The notes under the pieces: model-generated | The model's database searches: none | What the model saw: the letters and a program-made list of their open reading frames with translations, nothing else | What the model was told of the DNA's origin: nothing | In this document: piece after piece, positions 1 through 7,677 of the stretch | How positions within the stretch are numbered: position 1 is the first letter of the stretch | How the letters are laid out: the number at the start of each line of letters is the position of its first letter | DNA from: Ferrithrix thermotolerans DSM 19514 | GTDB taxonomy: Bacteria > Actinomycetota > Acidimicrobiia > Acidimicrobiales > Ilumatobacteraceae | NCBI GenBank assembly: GCA_945878705.1 | Contig: CAMCUE010000021.1 | Coordinates: 1 to 10,474, forward strand | DNA: 10,474 nt | Direction: 5' to 3' | Program-made: the position numbers and the translations under genes

Positions 1-948
1 TGGCGTCGCGAGTTTCAAAAGATCTCAAAAGGTGCAATAGTTTTCTCACATATTAAGCCAACAAATCTCGCGTTACTTCGAGTATGTATTTCGCTAATGC
101 AGTCAAAAGCACAAATAGTCGGATTTATTGTCGGCGGTGCAGTTGTGCCAAGTTCAACTACCATCAGCGAATCGGAAAAACTAAATCAACTAATAAAGAC
201 TTTATATCATTTTTTTCGACGAAATATATTATGGTTTGTTCTGCCCAAGTTTGTCGTAAGTGGTGGGTCTGAATCTGATCGTACGGCCAGACGAGATTTT
301 CCAAAAACTACTAAAATTATTGCCGCTAATTCCTCAGACTACTCCCAGTTTTTAAGGCTGGACTTGACTGAAATTACGACTGAACGAGCAGTCGTCTATC
401 TGGATACTGGTTTCCCAGGATTTCCGCGCGACGAACTTCGCACAGGAACGACAGAAAAAATCTTGCCAGAAGATTGGTATCCAAATCTAACCAAGTTTTT
501 TTCACTAGTTGAATCAGTTCTTAATCTGAGAGTTGATATTGCGGTACACCCGAAGCATTTGGGTCGCGATCATCGGCCACTATTCGCGGAGCGAAAAACA
601 ATTCATGGTCAAACTGCTTCGCTTGTGGCGTCACGAGAACTAGTAATTGCAACTAATAGCACCGCAATAAGTTATGCAATTAGTTTCGCCAAGCCGTTGG
701 TTTTAGTTTGGTCTGACCTTATTGAAACGGGGATTGATCAGCGTAAAAAATCATTTATCTATAATTTCTCCGTTGCCACTGGGGCTACGATTTTCAATAT
801 TGACCGCGAGTATTCGGAGCAAGAACTTCGTGCAGCACTAGTTATTGATCACGAGAAATACGAGTCGTACAAGCAGAAGTATTTAACTTCGCGAACCGAC
901 AATAAGCCGAACTATCAAATTCTGTTAGACGAAGTAATCAATAAATAA
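1..948 (+). CDS. Probable surface-polysaccharide GT-B-like protein, 5' end cut by window
   Basis: The frame is open from base 1 to a TAA at 946-948 (315 residues visible), so the first ATG at 97 is probably internal and the true start lies outside the window. The residues encoded before position 97 read as ordinary protein. No signal peptide or membrane segment is evident in the visible part. The C-terminal half carries a pattern seen in uncharacterised proteins of capsule and LPS clusters: a YLDTGFPGFP segment (about residues 133-142), a beta-strand plus HPK (about 183-185), a GQTASLV stretch (about 203-209), then NSTAISYAISFAKPLVLVW (about 219-237). The last resembles the nucleotide-sugar side of a GT-B glycosyltransferase, where a Ser/Thr pair is followed by a helix and a KP-hydrophobic strand. 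A role in surface glycan synthesis is an inference; substrate and activity are unknown. The gene looks more AT-rich than the leu genes. It converges with pyrF, with 24 bp between them. Confidence 0.7.
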   Translation, partial: WRREFQKISKGAIVFSHIKPTNLALLRVCISLMQSKAQIVGFIVGGAVVPSSTTISESEKLNQLIKTLYHFFRRNILWFVLPKFVVSGGSESDRTARRDFPKTTKIIAANSSDYSQFLRLDLTEITTERAVVYLDTGFPGFPRDELRTGTTEKILPEDWYPNLTKFFSLVESVLNLRVDIAVHPKHLGRDHRPLFAERKTIHGQTASLVASRELVIATNSTAISYAISFAKPLVLVWSDLIETGIDQRKKSFIYNFSVATGATIFNIDREYSEQELRAALVIDHEKYESYKQKYLTSRTDNKPNYQILLDEVINK

Positions 949-976
949 AACTAGCCTGCGCTACTTGCGCGATTAG
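940..976 (-). terminator. Probable intrinsic terminator of the leuA-ferredoxin-pyrF operon
   Basis: On the minus strand an imperfect hairpin (951-976) overlaps the pyrF stop codon. It has an inner GCGC/GCGC stem with an AAGTA loop and an outer CTA/TAG stem, separated by one mismatch, one G-U pair and one bulged A. It is followed by the T-rich run TTTTATTTATT (940-950). On the plus strand the hairpin is not followed by T residues, so it should work for pyrF rather than for the gene ending at 948. The stem is imperfect, hence moderate confidence. Confidence 0.5.
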
Positions 977-1794
977 CCCTCAAATCGTGCTTTATTGATT
1001 GCATCGCGAGTTTCAATTGCAACTTTACGAGCAGAGTCAGCAAAAGTTTTCGAACGATCGGCATAGAGAATCGCACGTGACGAGTTAATGATTAATCCGC
1101 GATTGTTTTCGTCGCGACCAGCACGAATGACAGTTGCAACATCGCCACCCTGAGCACCAATGCCAGGCACGAGAATTGGCATCTCGCCAACAATCGCGCG
1201 TACCGCGGCGAGTTCGGCTGGGTATGTTGCACCGACTACTAGCGCGCAGTCGCCAATTTTTCGCCATTCATCTGCCGCGGTGCGAGCGATGCGCAGATAT
1301 AACGGTTCGTCGTCGGTAGTAAGCGATTGAAACTCACTTGACCCAGCGTTTGAAGTGCGGCATAAAACAATCGTGCCTTTGTCGTGGGTCGCCAAAAATG
1401 GTTCAAGGCTGTCAGTGCCGAGAAATGGATTTACGGTTACGGCATCAGCGCCGTATCTGACGAATGCTTCGCGTGCATAAAGTTTTGCCGTGTCGCCGAT
1501 ATCCCCTCGCTTAGCATCAAGAATCAGAACTACATCTGGAAACTGGTCGCGAATGTAAGCACAAATATTTTCTAGTTGGGTCTCTGCACCACACGCAGCG
1601 AAGTAAGCAATTTGTGGTTTGAAAGCACAAACCAAATCACCAGTTGTATCAATAATCCGTTTACAAAAAGCCTCAATGTCTCGAACCCCACCTTGCAAAG
1701 TTTCTGGGAACCTGGTTACGTCTGGGTCCAGACCAACACACAGCATTGAGTCACTTTGCGACCAAGCATGGTTCAGACGCGAATAGAAACCCAT
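973..1794 (-). CDS. pyrF: Orotidine 5'-phosphate decarboxylase
   Basis: This cytoplasmic enzyme decarboxylates orotidine 5'-phosphate to UMP, the last step of de novo pyrimidine synthesis. The 273-residue product belongs to the longer PyrF type common in actinobacteria. Visible motifs are GLDPD (21-25), FKPQ with Lys59, and DAKRGDIG (93-100), which supplies the Asp-Lys-x-x-Asp catalytic set (D93, K95, D98). A phosphate-binding PGIGAQGGD stretch follows near residue 210, and a late NSSRAILYA segment carries the Arg expected at the phosphate site. The ATG at 1794-1792 starts only 7 nt after the ferredoxin stop. No Shine-Dalgarno sequence is visible, so translation is probably coupled to the upstream gene. 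It is the last gene of the leuA operon and ends in a probable terminator. The linkage of a pyrimidine gene to leucine control is unusual; the enzyme assignment itself is secure. Confidence 0.97.
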   Translation of the reverse strand: MGFYSRLNHAWSQSDSMLCVGLDPDVTRFPETLQGGVRDIEAFCKRIIDTTGDLVCAFKPQIAYFAACGAETQLENICAYIRDQFPDVVLILDAKRGDIGDTAKLYAREAFVRYGADAVTVNPFLGTDSLEPFLATHDKGTIVLCRTSNAGSSEFQSLTTDDEPLYLRIARTAADEWRKIGDCALVVGATYPAELAAVRAIVGEMPILVPGIGAQGGDVATVIRAGRDENNRGLIINSSRAILYADRSKTFADSARKVAIETRDAINKARFEG

Positions 1795-1801
1795 GCGCTA
1801 G

Positions 1802-1993
1802 TTATTGTTCAATCGTGATCGCCCCAGTTGGGCAAATTTCTTCAGCGGCAATAACTGACTCGCGAAGTTCTTCGGGCGGGTTTTCATTCAAAACATACAA
1901 GAACCCGTCCTTACGTAATTCAAAAACATCGGGGCACATTTGCGTGCATGCCCCAGTTGAAGCACAATTGTCAAAATTTACGGTGACCTTCAC
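1802..1993 (-). CDS. Small ferredoxin, probably [3Fe-4S] type
   Basis: A 63-residue soluble electron-transfer protein. Cysteines lie at 10, 16, 20 and 54, in the order C-x5-C-x3-CP ... CP. In single-cluster bacterial ferredoxins the first block is C-x2-C-x2-C-x3-CP; here the second ligand position is Thr13. Cys10, Cys16 and Cys54 therefore fit the three-ligand pattern of the [3Fe-4S] ferredoxins of mycobacteria and streptomycetes. Cys20 is in the place of the fourth motif cysteine, which in related proteins does not bind the cluster. The start is GTG (1993-1991): an in-frame TGA is immediately upstream and no later start would keep the cluster motif. The gene lies 34 nt after leuA and 7 nt before pyrF. 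Proteins of this type often serve cytochromes P450, but no P450 or reductase is in the window, so the partner is unknown. Confidence 0.93.
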   Translation of the reverse strand: MKVTVNFDNCASTGACTQMCPDVFELRKDGFLYVLNENPPEELRESVIAAEEICPTGAITIEQ

Positions 1994-2012
1994 TCAAGTG
2001 AGACTAGTTGAG

Positions 2013-2027
2013 AAATACTTAAAGTAT

Positions 2028-2029
<2 letters not shown>
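2013..2029. repeat. AT-rich perfect inverted repeat at the leuA stop codon
   Basis: AAATACTT and AAGTATTT (8 bp each) flank a single A, overlapping the leuA TAA stop (2028-2030). As RNA it could form only a weak, mostly A-U stem of about 6 bp. It lies in the 34-bp leuA-ferredoxin gap and could modulate decay or read-through; this is only a suggestion. Confidence 0.4.
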
Positions 2030-3761
<1,732 letters not shown>

Positions 3762-3772
3762 CTAGTTTTGGC

Positions 3773-3808
3773 AAAAAGAAAACCCCCTGGGCCTTTTGGC
3801 TCAGAGGG
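3773..3808 (-). terminator. Leucine attenuator: intrinsic terminator before leuA
   Basis: Read on the minus strand, CCCTCTGAGCC (3808-3798) pairs with GGCCCAGGGGG (3793-3783) around an AAAA loop. The 11 positions give nine Watson-Crick pairs, one G-U pair and one A-C mismatch. The stem is followed at once by TTTTCTTTTT (3782-3773). This is a complete rho-independent terminator placed 54 nt before the leuA start and 29 nt after the leader-peptide stop. It does not follow any long gene on this strand, so its natural role is conditional termination of leuA transcription. Confidence 0.85.
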
Positions 3809-3810
3809 TG

Positions 3811-3837
3811 CGGCTGCAGTGATATGAGACTGCGCCG
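3811..3837 (-). promoter_or_regulatory. Leader hairpin between leuL stop and attenuator
   Basis: Directly after the leader TAA, CGGCGCAGT (3837-3829) pairs with ACTGCAGCCG (3820-3811) around an 8-nt loop: nine pairs with one bulged A. A ribosome resting on the leader stop codon would cover the first arm, while one stalled on the Leu codons would leave it free. The same first arm (GGCGCAG, 3836-3830) can alternatively pair with CTGAGCC of the terminator stem (3804-3798), 6 of 7 positions. That gives a possible antiterminator. The hairpin is clear; which pairing controls termination is inference. Confidence 0.65.
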
Positions 3838-3870
3838 TTACGTAAGTAGTAGTCCGTTTCCGTTAATCAT
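3838..3870 (-). CDS. leuL: Leucine leader peptide
   Basis: A ten-codon reading frame encodes MINGNGLLLT, with three consecutive leucine codons (CTA CTA CTT) at codons 7-9 and a TAA stop. An in-frame TGA lies three codons before the ATG, so the start is fixed. The frame is too short to be found by ordinary gene callers. Leucine leader peptides before leuA are known in enterobacteria and have been predicted in actinobacteria. When charged Leu-tRNA is scarce the ribosome stalls on the Leu run and the downstream terminator is bypassed. Here the stop codon abuts an RNA hairpin and the terminator ends 66 nt later, the spacing expected for such a device. CTA is normally a rarer Leu codon in actinobacteria, which would sharpen the response. 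The peptide itself needs no function. No clear Shine-Dalgarno sequence is visible. Confidence 0.85.
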   Translation of the reverse strand: MINGNGLLLT

Positions 3871-3908
3871 GATTCTTCAGTGTGCCTGCAAAACCAGTCA
3901 ACACCAAC

Positions 3909-3926
3909 TAGCTAGCGAACTAGCCA
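3909..3926 (-). repeat. Hairpin with UUCG loop after the homospermidine synthase stop
   Basis: On the minus strand TGGCTAG and CTAGCTA (one G-U pair) enclose a TTCG loop, starting 5 nt after the stop at 3932. No T-run follows, so it is not a standard terminator. It could be a weak 3'-end stabiliser or chance, helped by the repeated CTAG tetramers here. Confidence 0.35.
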
Positions 3927-3931
3927 GCCAT

Positions 3932-5404
3932 CTAACTCGGGGTTGGGGTGAGAAAGTTTCTGAACTGCCAAGGGTCTGTCATATCAAGACGACCAGTGTT
4001 GCCATATCCAGGAAACAAATCATTGCGGGTCTTTAATGGGTCCCAATCGGTCGGGGCACTGTGAATCTCGCCAAGATATGGTCGGGCATCAGCGAGAACT
4101 GACTTCCATGGCAAGTCATCTGGCACACAAACACCCTCATTCGGGCTGGCAATCATCCACTTCAAAGCAGCCAACACAGAACCAGCAACTTGCAAAGTCG
4201 TTGCACTTTGCCCAGTGACGATTGAACGCGCTTCGTCAATTGATAACCGTGTGCCAGTCCACCAACCCGTGTAGTCGTGACCGAGCAACAACACACCAAG
4301 TTCGTCGCGACCAGAAATAATTTCGTTGTTCATGATTCGCTCATCTGGTTGCTTTTGCCAGTTGCGCATACGCAATTCGAGCACACTATTAATTGCTTCG
4401 TTCGAGGGGCAATATGAATAGTGCACAGTGGGACGATAAATCGCTTTACCCGAATCATCACGCACAGTTAAGTGATTACTCATCGTGTAACTCTCGCCGT
4501 GGCGAATTATCATTCCGAGAATTTCTCCACTCGGAACCCACGAGCGAACCCAAGTTTCCATCCCAGGTTGGGCTAAACAAATTTGATTACACGGGCCGTC
4601 ATCGGCATGCACTTGTGCGTTGGCCGGCATCCACCTCTCGTGAGTACCCCAACCCATTTCGGCTGGTGCGACACCTTCTTCGTAGAAACCTTCAACCGAC
4701 CAAGTGTTAACAAATTCGTTAACTTGTTTTGGTTGATTTGTGATTTGTGTATCGCGCTCGCTGATGTGAATTACACGCGTGCCCGTCAACATCGCCAACC
4801 GGTCAAACGACTCAGTTGCAAGCGCTGACTCAAGTGCACTTTGTCGCGAGCCTGCACGACCGTCGCTAAGAATTTTATTTGAAATCTCAAATAGCGCCTG
4901 CTTGGCAAAGTGTGAAACCAAGCCTGGGTTCGCACCGTGTTCAACAACTGCGCTCGGGCCGTTGTTTGATCCCCATTTCGCAATCATTTTACGAATTTGT
5001 TGATGGCGCACATAGAGAGTGCGCTCAAGTGGGTGAGTTGCCGCCATGTCGTCGTACGGGTTCCACAATTCAACCGACGTGTTGAGGTATCGCACGCCGC
5101 GCATGCGACACCATTCAAGAATTGTCGTGCAATTAATGTTCCAGGCGAGGTCTAACAAAATGTCGCCAGCGGCAACGCGCTCTGTTAAGAAGCCGTCGAG
5201 ATTTTCGCGAGTTACTTGCCCAATTTCGTAGGTGACGCCCATCGCCAAAGCATCCACAACGCGATGACGATTATCAACAAAGTCAACGATTGAAATTGAT
5301 TTCGGATCAAGTTTTAAGTCGCGAACTATCAGCGGAATTACCGCTTGCGCAACAGAACCACAGCCGAGAACAAGCACCCGATTTGGGCGCGCTTGCGCGG
5401 TCAC
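3932..5404 (-). CDS. hss: Homospermidine synthase
   Basis: The product (490 residues) matches the bacterial NAD-dependent homospermidine synthase family, which makes sym-homospermidine from putrescine (or spermidine plus putrescine) and belongs to the saccharopine-dehydrogenase-like Rossmann superfamily. The N-terminus has a dinucleotide-binding strand-turn LGCGSVAQAVIPL (13-25), then an acidic residue at the end of the second strand (IVDF, 39-42). The family segments EHGANPGLVSH (155-165) and NTWSVEGFYEEG (233-244) follow. Trp235 is a candidate for the active-site Trp that holds the polyamine in the studied enzyme of this family. Length is close to the family norm of about 480. The start is GTG (5404-5402), overlapping the TGA of the upstream small gene as GTGA, so the two are probably translationally coupled. 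The gene ends 62 nt before leuL, and read-through into the leu leader is possible. Saccharopine dehydrogenase or carboxyspermidine dehydrogenase are less likely alternatives. Confidence 0.9.
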   Translation of the reverse strand: MTAQARPNRVLVLGCGSVAQAVIPLIVRDLKLDPKSISIVDFVDNRHRVVDALAMGVTYEIGQVTRENLDGFLTERVAAGDILLDLAWNINCTTILEWCRMRGVRYLNTSVELWNPYDDMAATHPLERTLYVRHQQIRKMIAKWGSNNGPSAVVEHGANPGLVSHFAKQALFEISNKILSDGRAGSRQSALESALATESFDRLAMLTGTRVIHISERDTQITNQPKQVNEFVNTWSVEGFYEEGVAPAEMGWGTHERWMPANAQVHADDGPCNQICLAQPGMETWVRSWVPSGEILGMIIRHGESYTMSNHLTVRDDSGKAIYRPTVHYSYCPSNEAINSVLELRMRNWQKQPDERIMNNEIISGRDELGVLLLGHDYTGWWTGTRLSIDEARSIVTGQSATTLQVAGSVLAALKWMIASPNEGVCVPDDLPWKSVLADARPYLGEIHSAPTDWDPLKTRNDLFPGYGNTGRLDMTDPWQFRNFLTPTPS

Positions 5405-5613
5405 GCGTATCGAGTGGCGGAGTCGTCCTTGCCAGCGTTTAAAAGTGCATTTAATGAAGCGTCAAATGCAATGTCGGATGGCAGCAACAAAGATTGCCAG
5501 TCATATGTAATGCCCTTGCGACCGGTGAACAGCGGCTCGTCAAGTGCTGCAAGATTGCTCAGATAGTTCTCAGAAGAAGTATCGATAAACACAATTTTTG
5601 ACCCTACACACAT
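5401..5613 (-). CDS. Small protein coupled to homospermidine synthase, function unknown
   Basis: I do not recognise this family. The stop codon overlaps the GTG start of the homospermidine synthase gene (GTGA), which argues that it is a real, co-translated gene. With the ATG at 5613-5611 it has 70 residues; GTG at 5616 or GTG at 5652 would give 71 or 83. I prefer 5613 or 5616. A promoter-like TTGCCT (5649-5644) and GACAAT (5627-5622), 16 bp apart, lie just upstream, and the 5652 start would fall inside a perfect palindrome. The protein begins with a strand-like MCVGSKIVFID, continues through an acidic middle with YDWQSLLLPSD, and ends in a helix-prone, Ala/Asn-rich tail. There is no signal peptide, membrane segment or metal-binding motif. 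It may be an accessory or regulatory partner in polyamine metabolism, by context only. Confidence 0.55.
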   Translation of the reverse strand: MCVGSKIVFIDTSSENYLSNLAALDEPLFTGRKGITYDWQSLLLPSDIAFDASLNALLNAGKDDSATRYA

Positions 5614-5621
5614 CACAAACA

Positions 5622-5649
5622 ATTGTCTACTGTCTGAGTGGTCAGGCAA
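5622..5649 (-). promoter_or_regulatory. Candidate promoter for the small gene and hss
   Basis: TTGCCT (5649-5644), a 16-bp spacer and GACAAT (5627-5622) resemble -35 and -10 elements read on the minus strand. The -10 is 5 nt from GTG 5616 and 8 nt from ATG 5613, so the transcript could be leaderless or nearly so. The match is partial (4 of 6 in each box) and could be chance. Confidence 0.35.
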
Positions 5650-5669
5650 CACTGACTCGTGAGTCAGTG
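5650..5669. promoter_or_regulatory. Perfect 20-bp palindromic operator candidate in divergent gap
   Basis: CACTGACTC and GAGTCAGTG (9-bp arms, no mismatch) flank a central GT. It lies between the divergently transcribed small gene/hss unit and the helicase gene, directly upstream of the -35-like box at 5644-5649. No T-run follows on either strand, so a protein-binding site for a dimeric regulator is more likely than a terminator. Which of the two flanking transcripts it would control is unknown. Confidence 0.55.
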
Positions 5670-5764
5670 AACAGGTTAGAGAAGCAGTGTTCTTGCTAGT
5701 TCTCGGATTTGCTAGCGGTCGTCACCAAGACGACGACGGTCGCGTTGGTAGCCTGAGAGTTCAG

Positions 5765-7099
5765 ATGTCTGACCCCAAATCTCGTCGTGGCGCGCCTCGC
5801 CCGACTAACCACTCCTCAGGTCGTACTCCGAATCGTTCGCAAAATCCGCGACCTGCTGGTGAATCGACCGAGAACGCCAGTGGCAACATCGGATCAAGTT
5901 CGAATACTCGCCAAGCAGTTACGACCCCGACGGGTTTCGCCGATCTCGGGGTCAGTGAGCGGGTTGACGCTGGTCTAGCAGCGGCAGGTTTTGCGGCGCC
6001 ATTTGCGATTCAAACTGAGGCGATACCTGTGGCGCTGAGCGGCGAAGACCTGTGTGGTCGTGCTCGAACTGGCTCTGGCAAGACTTTAGCGTTTGGCGTG
6101 CCGATGATTGAGCGCGTAACTCAAACTGCTCTAGCTAAGAAACCCCGTGGTCTTGTGCTCGTTCCAACTCGCGAATTGGCGGTGCAAGTTACCGATGTCT
6201 TGGCGCCAATTGCCAAACATTGCGGCGTGCGCGTGCTTGCCGTTTATGGTGGTGCGGCTCGCGACAAACAAGTTGATCAACTAAATCGTGGCGCTGAAAT
6301 CGTGATTGCGACACCGCTTAGATTGATCGATTTGTTGAAATCAAATGAGGCAGATCTCAGTGATGTTGAAGTGATCGTGCTTGACGAGGCAGATCGCATG
6401 GCCGACGAAGGTTTCATGCCACAAGTTGAGTGGATTTTGCGTCATGTCACAAAAATTCACCAAACAATGTTATTTTCGGCAACTTTAGACGGGCAAGTTG
6501 CGACGCTCGTCAAGCGTTACATGAAGTCTCCAAAAGAAGTCAGCATTGATGCGCCGACCGACACGGTTGGCACCATGCGTCACTTATTTCTTGGTGTTCA
6601 TCACATGGATAAAAATCGGGTTATCGCCGCCATGGCTCGCGCAGGCGGCCAAACAGTAGTTTTCTGCGACACTAAACGAGCATGCGACAAAGTTTCCGAT
6701 GATCTTGTCGCACTTGGCGAAAAGGTTTCGGCATTGCACGGTGACATGGCCCAAGGTGCACGCGAACGTTCATTACGCAAGTTCGCCCAACGCGAACTAA
6801 ATATTTTGGTCTGCACTGATGTCGCGGCGCGCGGAATCGACATCGATGATGTCGGGATTGTCGTGCATTATGTGCCACCGCTAGAAGTTAAAACTTACTT
6901 GCATCGATCTGGCCGAACGGCAAGAGCTGGCAAAGACGGTTGGGCAGTAACACTTGCTGAATACAACCAGCACACGACTTGTCGAATTATTCAGCGCGGT
7001 TTGCGACTTGACACTCAGGCACCGATTGAGGTTTTCTCAAACGATAAACGACTCGCTAATTTGAACTCGTTTTTAGCGAGTTCGAACGTTGCCAGCTAG
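5765..7099 (+). CDS. DEAD-box ATP-dependent RNA helicase
   Basis: ATP-driven RNA-duplex remodelling enzyme of the DEAD-box family, acting in ribosome assembly or mRNA turnover. The 444-residue product starts with about 55 residues of Ser/Asn/Arg/Pro-rich disordered tail. The two RecA-like domains carry the Phe of the Q motif region (FADLG, 58-62) and IQTEAIP, motif I ARTGSGKT (100-107), Ia PTRELA (134-139), GG (162-163), Ib TPLR (183-186), II DEAD (207-210), III SAT (238-240), IV VVFCDT (298-303), V TDVAARGID (351-359) and VI HRSGRTARAG (380-389). Motif Ib normally reads TPGR; the Gly-to-Leu change is unusual. There is no long C-terminal RNA-binding extension. The ATG at 5765 has GAGAG 5 nt upstream. 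A GTG at 5687 would add 26 residues of poor similarity and is not preferred. The gene is divergent from the hss unit and its stop overlaps that of leuD. Confidence 0.95.
   Translation: MSDPKSRRGAPRPTNHSSGRTPNRSQNPRPAGESTENASGNIGSSSNTRQAVTTPTGFADLGVSERVDAGLAAAGFAAPFAIQTEAIPVALSGEDLCGRARTGSGKTLAFGVPMIERVTQTALAKKPRGLVLVPTRELAVQVTDVLAPIAKHCGVRVLAVYGGAARDKQVDQLNRGAEIVIATPLRLIDLLKSNEADLSDVEVIVLDEADRMADEGFMPQVEWILRHVTKIHQTMLFSATLDGQVATLVKRYMKSPKEVSIDAPTDTVGTMRHLFLGVHHMDKNRVIAAMARAGGQTVVFCDTKRACDKVSDDLVALGEKVSALHGDMAQGARERSLRKFAQRELNILVCTDVAARGIDIDDVGIVVHYVPPLEVKTYLHRSGRTARAGKDGWAVTLAEYNQHTTCRIIQRGLRLDTQAPIEVFSNDKRLANLNSFLASSNVAS
7052..7083. repeat. Two overlapping, mutually exclusive hairpins at the helicase 3' end
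   Basis: CTCGCTAA (7052-7059) is perfectly complementary to TTAGCGAG (7073-7080), and GAACTCG (7063-7069) is perfectly complementary to CGAGTTC (7077-7083). They share bases, so only one can form at a time. They lie in the last codons of the helicase, next to the convergent leuD end where no intergenic space exists. Neither is followed by a T-run, so termination is only a possibility. Confidence 0.4.
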
Positions 7100-7677
7100 A
7101 ACCAAGTTGGTCGGCTAGTTTCAAAACGCGAAATCTCGTCGCTGTGCTGCAAAGAAATCGATATGTCGTCAAGTCCGTTTAAGAATCGATTTTGAGTGTC
7201 GGCGTTAATCTCAAATTTTTCGCACATTCCAGTGCTCGGCACTTCAACAACGAGTCGCTCAACATCAACAGTGATTTCAGTCGTCGAGTCGTTCTCGATA
7301 ATCTGCCAAAGTTTATTGACTATTTCCTCACTCAAAACCACGGCGATCAGACCGTTCTTGCCACAGTTGTTGCGAAAGATGTCGCTGAAACTTGGGGCGA
7401 TTACCGCGTTGAATCCACCCTGTTGAATCGCCCAAACAGCATGTTCGCGCGAAGACCCAACACCAAAACTTTTACCTGCAACCAAAATTGATGCGCCCGC
7501 GTAACGCTCGTCGTTGAGCACGAAATTTCGGTCGTCGCGCCACGTCGAAAACAAACCTTTTTCGAAACCTGTTCGCTCGACGCGCTTCAACCATTCAGCC
7601 GGAATAATTTGATCGGTGTCAACATCGCTGCGCTTGAGCGGCACACCGCGACCAGAAATTACTTGCACGGCTTTCAT
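7096..7677 (-). CDS. leuD: 3-isopropylmalate dehydratase small subunit
   Basis: LeuD is the swivel-domain subunit of isopropylmalate isomerase. With LeuC it converts 2-isopropylmalate to 3-isopropylmalate in leucine synthesis. The 193-residue length is normal for the family. Typical motifs are [13 protein letters not shown] (18-30), [14 protein letters not shown] (71-84, with the Arg-Glu-His that contributes to substrate binding) and [10 protein letters not shown] (101-110). A C-terminal [22 protein letters not shown] tail ends in RPTWF. The ATG (7677-7675) overlaps the leuC TGA as ATGA, indicating translational coupling and balanced subunit output. Its TAG stop shares a CTAG with the helicase TAG on the other strand. 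No downstream terminator is visible outside the helicase coding sequence. Confidence 0.97.
   Translation of the reverse strand: MKAVQVISGRGVPLKRSDVDTDQIIPAEWLKRVERTGFEKGLFSTWRDDRNFVLNDERYAGASILVAGKSFGVGSSREHAVWAIQQGGFNAVIAPSFSDIFRNNCGKNGLIAVVLSEEIVNKLWQIIENDSTTEITVDVERLVVEVPSTGMCEKFEINADTQNRFLNGLDDISISLQHSDEISRFETSRPTWF

Noticed and set aside
97..99. ATG as the start of the left-edge gene
   Set aside because: The frame is open back to base 1 and the upstream codons read as ordinary protein, so the gene is cut by the window.
3871..3931. TTGACT near 3899 as the -35 box of the leu leader promoter
   Set aside because: No acceptable -10 box lies 16-18 bp downstream before the leader ATG; the only A/T-rich match would start transcription after the ATG.
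5692..5742. Small inverted repeats GCTAG/CTAGC and GTCGTC/GACGAC before the helicase
   Set aside because: They are only 5-6 bp long, with no T-run and no clear relation to a start or stop; they are likely chance.
5687..5764. GTG start giving a helicase 26 residues longer
   Set aside because: The added residues do not look like a helicase N-terminus and the ATG at 5765 has a GAGAG ribosome-binding sequence at good spacing.
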